Part shown: piece after piece, positions 20,433 through 29,340 of the stretch
Numbering within the stretch: position 1 is the first letter of the stretch
Layout: each line of letters opens with the position of its first letter
From: Cellulomonas sp.
GTDB taxonomy: Bacteria; Actinomycetota; Actinomycetes; Actinomycetales; Cellulomonadaceae
Direction of reading: 5' to 3'
Length of the DNA: 64,000 nt
NCBI RefSeq assembly: GCF_015234515.1
Contig: NZ_JADGMY010000017.1
Coordinates: 20,826-84,825, forward strand
Notes under the pieces: generated by a model
The model's input: only the letters and a program-made list of their open reading frames with translations
What the model was told of the DNA's origin: nothing
The model's database searches: none
Program-made: the position numbers and the translations under genes

Positions 20433-21491
20433 GTGACGGTCCGGCAGCCCGAGGACGCCGCGCGCGCGGCGACGCACGTGATGCTGCGCCTCGGTCTGCC
20501 GCGCGACCCCCGTGGTCCGCGTCATCTCGCCACGTTCCTCGTCGCGACCGGGGTGACCGTCCTGGGCACGCGTGCGCTGCTGGCGGCCACCGGGTACCCG
20601 CAGCTCGGTGGGGACGGCCTGCACATCGCGCACGTGCTGTGGGGCGGGTTGCTGATGGCGGTCGCGTTCCTCCTGCTGCTCTCGTTCGTCGGGCCGTCGC
20701 TGCGCCCGCTTGGTGCGCTCGTCGGTGGCATCGGGTTCGGGTTGTTCGTCGACGAGGTCGGCAAGTTCGTCACGTCCGACAACGACTACTTCTACGAGCC
20801 GACCGCCGCGATCATCTACGCGACGGTGGTGGGTCTGGGGCTCGTCGCCGACGCGCTGCACGGCCGCCGCCCCCGCGACCCCCGAGAGGCCCTCGCCGGG
20901 GCTGTCGACGAGGCGGTGGCCGGGGTGGTCGGCGGGTTCACGCCGGCTGCGCGCAGCCGCGCGGAGGCGCGCCTGGCCGACGCGGGGGACGTGCCGGGGG
21001 CGCGGGAGGCCCGGGCGCTGCTGCGGAGCATCGAGCTCGACCACGCCGAGCTGCCGGACCCCGTCGGGATCGTGGCGTCGGCGGTCGTGCGGGTGCTGCA
21101 CACGCTGGTGCGGGCGCGGTTCGTGCCGTGGCTCGCGGTCGCCGTGCTCGTGGGGACGTCCGCGGTGACCGTCAGCGGCGCCGTGTACCGCTGGTGGAGC
21201 GGTGACGACTCCCCGGGCTGGGTGGTCGCCGGGGCCCTGGTCGCGGGCGCGGCCAGCGTGGTGCTCGCCGGCGTCGGGCTGGTGCGGGTCCGCCGGGACG
21301 CGGTCGACGGGTACCTGTGGTTCCGCCGCGCGGTGCTCGTCAGCCTGCTGGTGACGCAGTTCTTCCTGTTCCGGCTCTCGCAGTGGGACGCGTCGTGGGG
21401 CCTGCTGATCGACCTGCTCGTGCTGGGCGTCGTCGGCGCGGAGCTCGAGGTGCTGCGGCGTCGGCGCGAGGAGCGGGACGCGAGCGCCTGA
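20433..21491 (+). CDS. Predicted multi-pass membrane protein, function unknown
   Basis: I do not recognise this 352-residue protein. It has about eight hydrophobic stretches, including GLLMAVAFLLLLSFVG, VPWLAVAVLVGTSAV and VVAGALVAGAASVVLAGVG. The short motif GFGLFVDEVGKFVTSDNDYFYEP between helices is polar, conserved-looking and could be functional. GTG 20433 starts eight bases after der, so it is probably co-transcribed with it. It ends before the tRNA gene. Confidence 0.75.
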   Translation: MTVRQPEDAARAATHVMLRLGLPRDPRGPRHLATFLVATGVTVLGTRALLAATGYPQLGGDGLHIAHVLWGGLLMAVAFLLLLSFVGPSLRPLGALVGGIGFGLFVDEVGKFVTSDNDYFYEPTAAIIYATVVGLGLVADALHGRRPRDPREALAGAVDEAVAGVVGGFTPAARSRAEARLADAGDVPGAREARALLRSIELDHAELPDPVGIVASAVVRVLHTLVRARFVPWLAVAVLVGTSAVTVSGAVYRWWSGDDSPGWVVAGALVAGAASVVLAGVGLVRVRRDAVDGYLWFRRAVLVSLLVTQFFLFRLSQWDASWGLLIDLLVLGVVGAELEVLRRRREERDASA

Positions 21492-21583
21492 CGTCGCGGG
21501 TGCTGTGACACGCCTCCCGCACGTTGTGGTCCGAGCGACGGCGTCGGGTGCGATAGAGTCTTCGAGGCTTCTGCGGGAGCCAA

Positions 21584-21657
<74 letters not shown>

Positions 21658-21673
21658 CAGAGATGTGCAGGTC

Positions 21674-21706
21674 AGAGGCTCGTCCCGGACGCCGGGACGA
21701 GCCTCT
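21674..21706. terminator. Terminator after tRNA-Pro
   Basis: A perfect 15-bp stem (AGAGGCTCGTCCCGG / CCGGGACGAGCCTCT) with an ACG loop, 17 bases after the tRNA and before the convergent universal stress gene. It can act on both strands. Confidence 0.8.
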
Positions 21707-21744
21707 GCTGCGTGGGGTGTCCTGCGCTTGCCGACCCGTGGGCC

Positions 21745-22611
21745 TCAGGCCGCTGCCCGGCTGACCAGCACGCTCGACGACGCGTTGCGCAGGACGTCGT
21801 GGCTCACGGAGCCCAGCAGCATGCCGCGGAACGCGCCGAGCCCGCGGCAGCCGACCACGACCAGGTCGCTGCTGCGCGACCGCGCGGCCAGGGCGTGCGC
21901 GGGGTGGTCCTCGACCACCTCGACCTCGACGCGCAGCCCGGGGTGCTCCTGCTGGAGGTCCTCGGCGAGGCGTGCCACCGCGTGGTGCGCTGCACCGGCC
22001 TCGTCCGGCGCGACCGGGGCGGGCGCGTCGTGGGTGCCGTACGGGTCCACCACGGTCGGGCGGGCGTGCACGAGCACGAGCGGGACGTCGCGCGAGTGCG
22101 CCTGACGTGCCGCGGTCCGTGCTGCGACGAGCGAGGCCGCGGAGCCGTCGACGCCGACGATCACCGGACCCGCCGGCGCGTCGCCCGGGGCCTGCCGGAC
22201 CACGGCGACCGGGACGGGCGCGTGCGCTGCGACGTGGCCGGTCACGCTGCCCAGCCGGGACCCGTCGGGGCGGCCGCTGGAGCCGATGACCAGCAGCTGT
22301 GCGCCCTCGGCGACCGCGAGCAGCGCGGGGACGACCGCGCCCTGGATCGCGCGGGTCTGGATGCGCAGCCGCGGGTGGTGGGCCGCTGCGTGCTCCTTCT
22401 GGGCGTCGAGGTAGCGCTGCGCCTCCAGGTCGATCCCCAGAGCGCCCAGGGGCGCGTACCAACCCCACGGCGTGACCTCGTACGGCTCCTGCCAGGCGCG
22501 CACGAGCAGCACGTCCGCGTCGCGCCGTTCCGCCTCCTCCAGGCCCCACTGCAGCGTGTGAGCGCTGTGCGCCCCGCCGTCCAGGGCGATGACCACGGGT
22601 CCGTCGACCAT
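21745..22611 (-). CDS. Tandem universal stress protein
   Basis: The 288-residue protein has two UspA domains. Each carries an ATP-binding loop: GSSGRPDGSRLGSVTGHVAAH and GCRGLGAFRGMLLGSVSHDV, both fitting the G-2X-G-9X-G(S/T) pattern, so both domains probably bind ATP. ATG 22611 follows GAGGGGG. Such proteins help survival in hypoxia, starvation or stationary phase in actinobacteria. It lies downstream of the nitrilase cluster on the same strand, separated by 113 bases, and may be independent. Confidence 0.92.
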   Translation of the reverse strand: MVDGPVVIALDGGAHSAHTLQWGLEEAERRDADVLLVRAWQEPYEVTPWGWYAPLGALGIDLEAQRYLDAQKEHAAAHHPRLRIQTRAIQGAVVPALLAVAEGAQLLVIGSSGRPDGSRLGSVTGHVAAHAPVPVAVVRQAPGDAPAGPVIVGVDGSAASLVAARTAARQAHSRDVPLVLVHARPTVVDPYGTHDAPAPVAPDEAGAAHHAVARLAEDLQQEHPGLRVEVEVVEDHPAHALAARSRSSDLVVVGCRGLGAFRGMLLGSVSHDVLRNASSSVLVSRAAA

Positions 22612-22724
22612 CGTGTCCCCCTCCTGTTCGAGTGGTCGAAATCGTGCTCTTCTCCAGATTCCGCCCTCGTCGGCGCCGGGTCGCGTGACCTAGGGCCCAT
22701 GCGGTGGTCGTCGTCGCGGCCGGC

Positions 22725-24194
22725 TCACCCTGCGTCGCGCGGGGTGGTCCCGGCCGCGCCCGGCAGGTCGCGCCGGCGCACCTTGCCGGCGTCGTCACGC
22801 ACGGGCGTGCGCACGACGTGCACGACGGTCGGGCGCCGTGCAGGATCCAGCCCGCGGGCGGCGTGCTCGAGCAGCGCCGCGGGGAGGACCTGCGACTCGG
22901 CGACGTCGACGACCGCCTCGAGGCGCTGACCGTGCTCGTCGTCCGGCACCCCGTACGCGACGGCCGAGCGCACGGCGGGATGCCGCTCGAGGATCCGCTC
23001 GACCTCGACGGGGTGGATGCGCTCACCGCCGCGGACGATGACGTCGTCCTCCCGGCCGGTGATCCACAGGTACCCGTCGGCGTCGAGGTGGCCCACGTCG
23101 CCGAGGGTGTCCCACCCGTCGGCGGTGCGTCGGCTGCGGGCACCGAGGTACCGGTAGGTCGGGCGGTCGCCGCGCCGCATCCAGACCGCACCCGGCTCGT
23201 CCGGGGCTGCCGCGGTGCCGTCGGGACGCAGGACGCGCACCTGCGTCCCCGCGATCGGGCGCCCCACGCTGCCGCGCCGCCGCAGCCACTCGTCACCGCG
23301 GATCATCGTCAGGCCGTTCGACTCCGACCCCGCGTACACCTCGACGACCCGCTCGGCACCCAGCCAGGTCACGAACTCCTCCTTGAGCCGTGGGGGGCAC
23401 GGCGCCCCGAGGTGCAGCACGGTCTCGAGCGACACCAGCCGCCGCACGTCGCGCTGCGCGGGCGGGACCCGCAGCAGCCGGTCCATCGTCGTGGGGGAGA
23501 GCAGCGTCCACGTGACCCGGTGACGCTCGACAGCGTCGAGCCACGCGCTCTGCTCGAAGCGGGGCAGGAGCACCAGCGTGTGCCCGGTGAGCAGGCCGCG
23601 GAACGCGTACGTGAAGGCCGCCGAGCCCGTGAGGGGGGCGCTGACGAGCTGCGTCGCCCGCCGGGGCAGGAAGTCGGCGACCGGCTGCTCGGGGTCGAGC
23701 AGCGCCGGTGCCGTGGTCAGCACGACCTTGGGCGTGCCGGTGCTGCCCGACGACGTCGGGGCCTTCCACGCGCGCGCCCACGCATCGGGCAGCGGACCGT
23801 CGTCCACCCCGGGGCGGTGACCCTCGGGAAGGGTCGGCGTCCCGTCGACCGCGAACCCGACGGTCACCGCGGTGCGCGCCGCCCGCACGACAGCCGCCCG
23901 GTCGGCGGCCGTCAGCGTGCGCGCGACCGGCTGCGGGGTGGCACCCACCTTCCACACGGCCGCGCACACCACGAGCATCTCCAGGCCGTTCGGCAGACAG
24001 ACCGCGACCAGGTCGTCCCGCGCGACGCCGCGCGCGAGCAGATCGCGCGCGTACGCGTTGCTGCGGCGGTCGAGCTCGCGCGCCGTCAGCGTCCGCTCGC
24101 CCTGCGCGGTCACCGCGACCGCGACGACGCGGGCGGGCTCAGCGTCGGCCAGCCGCCGCAGGATCCGCGAGATCGACAGGCGCGCCACGGTCAC
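22725..24194 (-). CDS. AMP-dependent acyl-CoA synthetase/ligase
   Basis: ANL-superfamily adenylating enzyme, expected to activate an unknown carboxylic acid as acyl-AMP and then acyl-CoA. Motifs are SSGSTGTPKVV (phosphate loop), EVYAGSESNG, ITGREDDVIVRGGERIHP and the catalytic Lys in DDAGKVRRRDL, so it looks active. GTG 24194 gives 489 residues and overlaps the preceding glycosyltransferase by 56 bases. It is the last gene of the Nit1C-type cluster; a ligase occupies the equivalent place in Mycobacterium smegmatis (family context from memory). Confidence 0.88.
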   Translation of the reverse strand: MTVARLSISRILRRLADAEPARVVAVAVTAQGERTLTARELDRRSNAYARDLLARGVARDDLVAVCLPNGLEMLVVCAAVWKVGATPQPVARTLTAADRAAVVRAARTAVTVGFAVDGTPTLPEGHRPGVDDGPLPDAWARAWKAPTSSGSTGTPKVVLTTAPALLDPEQPVADFLPRRATQLVSAPLTGSAAFTYAFRGLLTGHTLVLLPRFEQSAWLDAVERHRVTWTLLSPTTMDRLLRVPPAQRDVRRLVSLETVLHLGAPCPPRLKEEFVTWLGAERVVEVYAGSESNGLTMIRGDEWLRRRGSVGRPIAGTQVRVLRPDGTAAAPDEPGAVWMRRGDRPTYRYLGARSRRTADGWDTLGDVGHLDADGYLWITGREDDVIVRGGERIHPVEVERILERHPAVRSAVAYGVPDDEHGQRLEAVVDVAESQVLPAALLEHAARGLDPARRPTVVHVVRTPVRDDAGKVRRRDLPGAAGTTPRDAG

Positions 24195-25311
24195 CCCCGT
24201 GCGCCGCGACGGCCTGGTAGAACCGCTCGTGCGCGGCCGCCGCCGCGTCCCACGAGTGCCGCCACGCCAGTGCCCGCCCCGCGTCGGTGTCGCCCGCCGG
24301 GACCCCGTCCACGGCCCGGGCCAGCGCCGACGCGATCGACGGCACGTCGTGGCCGTACCCGACCTGGGCACCGAAGACCTCGCGGGTCACCGGCAGGTCC
24401 CGGGCGACGACCGGCACACCGGCTGCCAGCGCCTCCATCGCCGCCAGGCCGAAGCCCTCCTTCGTCGACACCATCGCCAGGGCCGACGCGCCGGCGACCA
24501 GCGGTGGGACGTCGTCGTCGGCGAGCGTGCCGAGCACCACCGGCGCGGTGCCCAGCTCACGCGCCCGCTGCTCGAAGCGCTCGCGGTAGGGCCGGTAGTC
24601 GAAGAGCGTCTCCCCACCGCCGAAGACCAGCCGCAGTGCCGGGTGCGTGCGGCGCAGCAGCACGAACGCCTCGAGCAGGTCGATCGAGCCCTTGCGCGGC
24701 TCGATGCCGCCGAGCGCCAGCACGTACGGACCGAGGCGCCCACGCCACGCCGCCCGCGCCGCCGCACCACCGGGCGCGGCGGCGGCCGTGAACCGTGCGG
24801 CGTCCACGCCGTTGGGGATGACCGTGGGCCGCACCCCGTAGGCGTCGGCGACCTCCTGTGCGACGGCCCGCGACACGCACAGGCGGGCCACCGGCCGGGT
24901 CACCGCGAGGTCGTGGCACTCCACGAGGCGGGGCGTCGTGAACTCGTCCAGGTGGTGGATCGTGCGCACGACACCGATGCGCGCCACGGCGGCGGCGTTC
25001 GCCGAGATGCAGTCCTGGGCGTGCACCACGCCGTCCACCGCGGTCCCGTGGGACCGCGCCAACGCCGCGCCCATCGCCCGGATCGAGCGCTCGATGCGCT
25101 CGCCGACGCTCTCGTCCTCCCGGGCGGCGAACGGCACGACCCGGACCCTCACCGTCGGGTCCACCGGCCGGAAGAACGCCGCGTCGCCGCCGCGGCCCAG
25201 GGTCCACACGCTCACGTCATGGCCGCGCCGCGCCAGCGCCTCCGCCAGGGCGAGCGTGTGCACCACACCGCCGCGCGGCCGGGTGGAGTAGGTGATCTGC
25301 GCGATGCGCAC
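24139..25311 (-). CDS. Glycosyltransferase, MSMEG_0565-like
   Basis: GT-B fold, GT4-type glycosyltransferase of 390 residues. The N-terminal RGGVVHTLALAEALARRGHDV and the C-terminal nucleotide-sugar region with STKEGFGLAAMEALAAGVPVVA (the EX7E motif) are visible. It matches the glycosyltransferase that accompanies nitrilase clusters of the Nit1C type. GTG 25311 follows the second nitrilase gene by 17 bases. Donor and acceptor are unknown. Confidence 0.88.
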   Translation of the reverse strand: MRIAQITYSTRPRGGVVHTLALAEALARRGHDVSVWTLGRGGDAAFFRPVDPTVRVRVVPFAAREDESVGERIERSIRAMGAALARSHGTAVDGVVHAQDCISANAAAVARIGVVRTIHHLDEFTTPRLVECHDLAVTRPVARLCVSRAVAQEVADAYGVRPTVIPNGVDAARFTAAAAPGGAAARAAWRGRLGPYVLALGGIEPRKGSIDLLEAFVLLRRTHPALRLVFGGGETLFDYRPYRERFEQRARELGTAPVVLGTLADDDVPPLVAGASALAMVSTKEGFGLAAMEALAAGVPVVARDLPVTREVFGAQVGYGHDVPSIASALARAVDGVPAGDTDAGRALAWRHSWDAAAAAHERFYQAVAAHGGDRGAPVDLADPAAAGRR

Positions 25312-25328
25312 GGGCGGCCTCCGAGCTC

Positions 25329-26198
25329 TCAGGCGTGCGCGTACGGGCCGAGCCCGTACGCGTCGACGACGCGGTCACGCAGGTGGTGCATGGTGCGGCG
25401 CGCCCGCGTGACGTCGTGCAGCACGTCCGCGGTGGCCACCGCGAGGCCGCCCTTCGCCCACGTCTTGGCGACGATCTCCCCGGCCGGGTCCACGACCTTC
25501 GCCTGCCCCAGGAACCGCAGACCGCCCAGGACGCCGGTCTGGTTGGACGAGACGAGGTACAGCTGGTTCTCGGCGGCCCGCGCGCAGTCGTACAGGTCGA
25601 ACAGGTGCGCCTGCCGGTCGTTGCGGATGCGGTCCGAGCGGTCCGTGACGCTCGCCGGCCACGCACTGAGGCACGCGAGCACGACCGCCCCGTCGAGCGC
25701 GAGCGTGCGGGCCGACTCCGGGAACGTCTTGTCGAAGTCGATGAGCATGCCCACGCGCCCCACCGGGGTGTCGAACGCCGTGAAGCCCGTGCCCGCCCGG
25801 TACGCCTCGTTCTCCGCGAGCGGCAGGTGCACCTTGCGGTGCACCCCCAGGACCCCGTCGCCGTGCACCGCGAGCGCCGTGTTGTACCGGACCTCACGGC
25901 CGCCCTGCACCGCACGCTCCGCGATGCCGAAGCAGACGACCATGTCGCCGGCCATCGCCACGACCGCGGCCACCTCGGGTCCGTCGAGGTCCACGGCCGG
26001 GGGCAGCCCGCCGCCGTCGGGGCCGGCGCCGGGGTGGTACAGGTCGTGCAGGTAGCCGCCGATGGTCGCGTCCGGCAGCACCAGCAGGTCCGCCCCGCGC
26101 TCGCGGGCGCGGTCCACGATGCCGGGGAGCTTGAGCAGCGTGCGCTCGATGTCCCGACCGAAGTGCGCGGCGACCGCCGCCATGGTCACCGCGGTCAC
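25329..26198 (-). CDS. Nitrilase-fold protein lacking catalytic Cys and Glu
   Basis: The 289-residue protein is clearly a paralogue of the nitrilase at 27853-28755 (shared SAWPA, RFDLYDCAR-like, SNQTG, FLGQAKVVDPAGE segments). Of the Glu-Lys-Cys triad only Lys remains (HRKVHLPL). The Glu position reads LVLPDATIGGYL where the paralogue has VFPEASIGGYL, and the Cys position reads GMLIDFDKTFPE where the paralogue has GLQICYDKAFPE. Both changes are visible in the codons (GAC in each case). The frame is intact and the fold conserved, so it is probably expressed as a non-hydrolytic subunit, binder or scaffold. GTG 26198 is chosen by alignment to the paralogue; ATG 26183 is an alternative. Confidence 0.88.
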   Translation of the reverse strand: MTAVTMAAVAAHFGRDIERTLLKLPGIVDRARERGADLLVLPDATIGGYLHDLYHPGAGPDGGGLPPAVDLDGPEVAAVVAMAGDMVVCFGIAERAVQGGREVRYNTALAVHGDGVLGVHRKVHLPLAENEAYRAGTGFTAFDTPVGRVGMLIDFDKTFPESARTLALDGAVVLACLSAWPASVTDRSDRIRNDRQAHLFDLYDCARAAENQLYLVSSNQTGVLGGLRFLGQAKVVDPAGEIVAKTWAKGGLAVATADVLHDVTRARRTMHHLRDRVVDAYGLGPYAHA

Positions 26199-26217
26199 GG
26201 CGCGCCCGCCGCGGGGA

Positions 26218-27528
26218 TCACGACGGGACGGCGACGACCCGGTCGCCGACGAGGTTCTCGCGCACCTCCGGCGGGACCGACGCCGTGAGCTGCTGCGCCA
26301 GGTGCTGCGCGTCGTCGGCGACCCCGAGGAACCTGCCCGACCCCCAGGTGTGCTGCCAGGGCAGACCGAGGAACGCCAGGCCCGGCACGGGACTGCGCCC
26401 ACGGACGTGCCGGGGGTGCCCCTCGTCGTCGAGCACGCGCGCGGCCAACGGTCCCAGCCACGACCAGTCGGCCCGGAACCCGACCGACCACACCACCGCC
26501 GAGATGCGCTCCACCGGCAGCGCCGCCGGCTCGTCCGGCGGCTGCCACACGGGCGTGTACCGCGCCTCGACCGGCGCGTCGATGCCCTGGGCCGCGATGT
26601 ACCGGTCGATGTCGTCCTTGATGGACTCCGCCACCGAGTCCGCGTGGTCCAGGTCGGCCGCCAGCGTGGGCGCGAACACGACGGCCGCGGCCCCGGCACG
26701 GTCCTCGACGCCCGTCGCCCGCCCGTACAGGTGCATCCCGCGGCGTGCGAAGTCCCGCAGGTCGACGTCCCGACCGCCGTCCCGGCCCGTCACGTAGTGG
26801 TTCGTGGACTCGCGCTTGGCCAGCCCCCGGGCGGCGACGGGGACGTCGTACACGCCCATCTGCGCCAGCCACGTCATGCAGTCCCTGCCCCGGTAGCGGC
26901 GGGCCACCCGCGGCGCGCGGCCCGCGGCCAGGTGCACCTCGCGGCCGGCGAGCAGGAGGTCCTCGGCGATCTGCGTGCCGGACTGGCCCGTGCCGACCAC
27001 GAGCACCGGACCGGCCGGCAGCTGGGCGGCGTTGCGGTACCGGTGGGAGTGGACCTGCACCACGTCGGCGGGCAGGGCGTCCGCCCAGGCGGGGGTCACC
27101 GGCCGGTGGTACCCCCCGACCGCCGCGACGAGCGCGTCGGCCGTCACCGTGCCCGCAGAGGTCGTCACCACGAACCCGCCGCCGTCCCGCGCGGCGACGT
27201 GCGTCACGGCGACGCCCTCGGCCACCGGGGCGTCGAACGTGTCCGCGTAGCCGCGCACCCACCGGTACACCTCGTCGCGCGTCATGAAGCCGTCCGGGTC
27301 GGGCCCGTCGTACGCGTACCCGGGCAGCCGGCAGTGCCAGTTGGGCGTCACCAGCGTGAACGCGTCCCAGCGGCCGTCGCGCCACTCGTGCGCCACGCTC
27401 TCCCGCTCGACCACGAGGTGGTCGACCCCGGCCGCGACCAGGTGGTGCGAGAGCGCGAGACCCGCCTGCCCGCCACCGACCACGACCACCCCGTGGTGGG
27501 CGCCGTCACGGACCGTCGCCCGGATCAC
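26218..27528 (-). CDS. Flavin-dependent oxidoreductase, MSMEG_0569-like
   Basis: Two dinucleotide-binding motifs are present, VVVVGGGQAGLALS (FAD) near the N-terminus and VLVVGTGQSGTQIAEDL (NADPH) mid-protein, as in class B flavoprotein monooxygenases. The length is 436 residues. It matches the oxidoreductase of nitrogen-starvation nitrilase clusters. GTG 27528 overlaps the upstream stop as GTGA. It would oxygenate or oxidise an unidentified substrate, possibly a nitrogen-containing product handled by the adjacent nitrilase. Confidence 0.9.
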   Translation of the reverse strand: MIRATVRDGAHHGVVVVGGGQAGLALSHHLVAAGVDHLVVERESVAHEWRDGRWDAFTLVTPNWHCRLPGYAYDGPDPDGFMTRDEVYRWVRGYADTFDAPVAEGVAVTHVAARDGGGFVVTTSAGTVTADALVAAVGGYHRPVTPAWADALPADVVQVHSHRYRNAAQLPAGPVLVVGTGQSGTQIAEDLLLAGREVHLAAGRAPRVARRYRGRDCMTWLAQMGVYDVPVAARGLAKRESTNHYVTGRDGGRDVDLRDFARRGMHLYGRATGVEDRAGAAAVVFAPTLAADLDHADSVAESIKDDIDRYIAAQGIDAPVEARYTPVWQPPDEPAALPVERISAVVWSVGFRADWSWLGPLAARVLDDEGHPRHVRGRSPVPGLAFLGLPWQHTWGSGRFLGVADDAQHLAQQLTASVPPEVRENLVGDRVVAVPS

Positions 27529-27860
27529 GCGTCACACCCCGGTGCAGCGGGCGTCGGGCCGGCCGGCGCGGTCGGCAGGGGCGGCGCCATGCCCAGCACC
27601 CGCACGGGTGCGGCCGGGTCGAACCGCGCGGCGAGCACGCCGATCGCCGCCTGCTGCTCGGCCGCGGACGTGCACCGCACCCCGTAGCGCTCGCGGACGC
27701 GGTCGCTCGCCTCGCCGAGGCCTCGACTGGTGCGTCGCACGAACTCGGCGACCGGGTACGTCGCCCCCACCTCCAGGTGGTCCCACATCACGAGGCTGGG
27801 GGAGTAGCACGCGGTGTCGGACCCGTCGGGCCAGCGCACGTCGAACGTCATCTCAGGCAT
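27525..27860 (-). CDS. MSMEG_0570-family nitrogen starvation response protein
   Basis: A 111-residue protein beginning MPEMTFDVRWPDGSD, the recognisable start of this small family found only in Nit1C-type clusters. Its biochemical role is unknown. ATG 27860 overlaps the end of the nitrilase gene by eight bases; a second ATG at 27851 is possible. The tail of about 30 residues is Pro/Ala-rich and probably disordered. Confidence 0.85.
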   Translation of the reverse strand: MPEMTFDVRWPDGSDTACYSPSLVMWDHLEVGATYPVAEFVRRTSRGLGEASDRVRERYGVRCTSAAEQQAAIGVLAARFDPAAPVRVLGMAPPLPTAPAGPTPAAPGCDA

Positions 27861-28755
27861 GGGCGGGCTCCCGGGTCTGCTGCGGCAGCGGCGTGCCGGT
27901 GTCGGTGACGGGTCCGTACGCGTCGGGACGTCGGTCGCGCAGGTGGAACATGCCCGCCCGCATCGCGCCGAACGTGCCCGCGACGTCGATCTCCGCGACC
28001 GCCAGCCCGGCGCCGAGCAGGGTGGTGGCCAGCACGTTGCCGCCGGGGTCCACCACCTTGCTGTTGCCGACGTACCGCAGCGACCCGAACGTCCCCGACT
28101 GGTTGGACGCGATCCAGAACACCTGGTTGTCGAGCGCGCGGGCGCAGTCGAACAGGTTGAACCGGTACGTCCACCGGTCCTCCTGCAGGTTCTCGGCCGT
28201 CGCGGTGCGCGCCGCCGGCCACGCCGACACCGACGCCACGATCTCCGCGCCGTCCAGGGCCAGGACGCGTGCCGCCTCGGGGAACGCCTTGTCGTAGCAG
28301 ATCTGCAGGCCGATGCGTCCCACCGGGGTGTCGAACGCGCGGTACTCCGACCCGGCCGCGTAGGACATCGCCTCGCCCAGCGGCTGGTGGACCTTGCGGT
28401 ACGAGCCGTAGACGTGGCCACCGTCGAGGCACACGGCGGCGTTGAACCGGGTCTGCCCGTCGGCGGCCAGCTCGCAGAACCCGATCACCACGACCGTGTC
28501 GCCGGCCAGCGCCTGGACCCGCCGGATCTCCGGGCCGTCCAGCCGGATCGCGGGGGGCAGCGAGCGGCTCGTCGTGCGGGCCGTGTCGCCGTGGTTGCCG
28601 AGCGACGACAGGTACCCCCCGATGGACGCCTCCGGGAACACGACGAGGCGGGCGCCCGCGGCCCGGGCGTCGTCGAGCATCTGCTCGATGACGGCGAAGT
28701 TCTGCTCGAGGTCCCGCGTGAAGTTCGCCGACACCGCGGCGACGGTGAGGCTCAT
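27853..28755 (-). CDS. Nitrilase (Nit6803-like)
   Basis: Carbon-nitrogen hydrolase that would convert a nitrile to the acid plus ammonia. The full catalytic triad is present: Glu in VVFPEASIGGYL, Lys in YRKVHQPL and Cys in GLQICYDKAFPE. The length of 300 residues is slightly short of the 330-340 of well-studied nitrilases. ATG 28755 is ten bases after the MSMEG_0572-like gene. In other bacteria this cluster has been linked to growth on cyanide or to nitrogen stress; the physiological substrate here is not known. Confidence 0.92.
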   Translation of the reverse strand: MSLTVAAVSANFTRDLEQNFAVIEQMLDDARAAGARLVVFPEASIGGYLSSLGNHGDTARTTSRSLPPAIRLDGPEIRRVQALAGDTVVVIGFCELAADGQTRFNAAVCLDGGHVYGSYRKVHQPLGEAMSYAAGSEYRAFDTPVGRIGLQICYDKAFPEAARVLALDGAEIVASVSAWPAARTATAENLQEDRWTYRFNLFDCARALDNQVFWIASNQSGTFGSLRYVGNSKVVDPGGNVLATTLLGAGLAVAEIDVAGTFGAMRAGMFHLRDRRPDAYGPVTDTGTPLPQQTREPAHA

Positions 28756-28765
28756 CGCGGACCCC

Positions 28766-29287
28766 TCACAGGTTGTAGGTCGAGTTGATGATGGCGCCCT
28801 TGCGCGCGTAGTGGATCAGCGCGTCCTGGACGTCGAGGGGGTGCGCCGGGATCACGCCAGCGATGAGGTCCTCCTCGCGCATGCCGTGCAGGGCCATGCC
28901 GAACCGGCAGCAGAACACCGTGCCGCCCTCCGCGATGAAGGTCTCCAGCGAGCCGTTCATGTTCAGCTCGCCCGGGAAGCCCGCGTCGCCCGTCGTGGGG
29001 AACCCGCGGTTCGCGGCGCACGCCAGGGCCCCGGGGCCGTAGAAGTAGATGGCGGACTCGAAGCCCTTGCGCAGCGCCCGTGTCGCCTGCAGGATCGCGA
29101 CGAAGCTCACGGAGGACTCGTGCGGGATGCCGTGCACGAGCGTGAGGTACGACTGACCCGGCTCCGCCTGGTAGTCGGGGAAGATCTTGGTCGAGCCGTA
29201 CAGGTTGGTGCCCTTCGGCAGCGACGGGTGCGGGATCTCCGCGAGCGACGCGTCGATGGCGGCCTGGATCTGGTCGTCGAACGGCAT
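28766..29287 (-). CDS. MSMEG_0572/Sll0783-family nitrogen starvation protein
   Basis: The 173-residue protein matches the Sll0783 family known from cyanobacterial nitrogen-stress studies. Characteristic parts are ESSVSFVAILQATRALRKGF, YFYGPGALACAANRGFPTTG and ETFIAEGGTVFCCRFGMALHG. The DsrE-like alternating pattern and the Cys pair are visible; activity is unknown. ATG 29287 follows AGGAGAG. It ends with the fixed-looking INSTYNL, ten bases before the nitrilase gene. Confidence 0.9.
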   Translation of the reverse strand: MPFDDQIQAAIDASLAEIPHPSLPKGTNLYGSTKIFPDYQAEPGQSYLTLVHGIPHESSVSFVAILQATRALRKGFESAIYFYGPGALACAANRGFPTTGDAGFPGELNMNGSLETFIAEGGTVFCCRFGMALHGMREEDLIAGVIPAHPLDVQDALIHYARKGAIINSTYNL

Positions 29288-29340
29288 GGTGGGGCTCTCC
29301 TCTTGGTGGGGGACCTGCGTGGTGGGTGGGTCGGTCGGGG

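Noticed and set aside
23293-23967. Alternative frames inside the acyl-CoA ligase
   Set aside because: The ligase frame has ordered ANL motifs; the others are composition-driven shadows.
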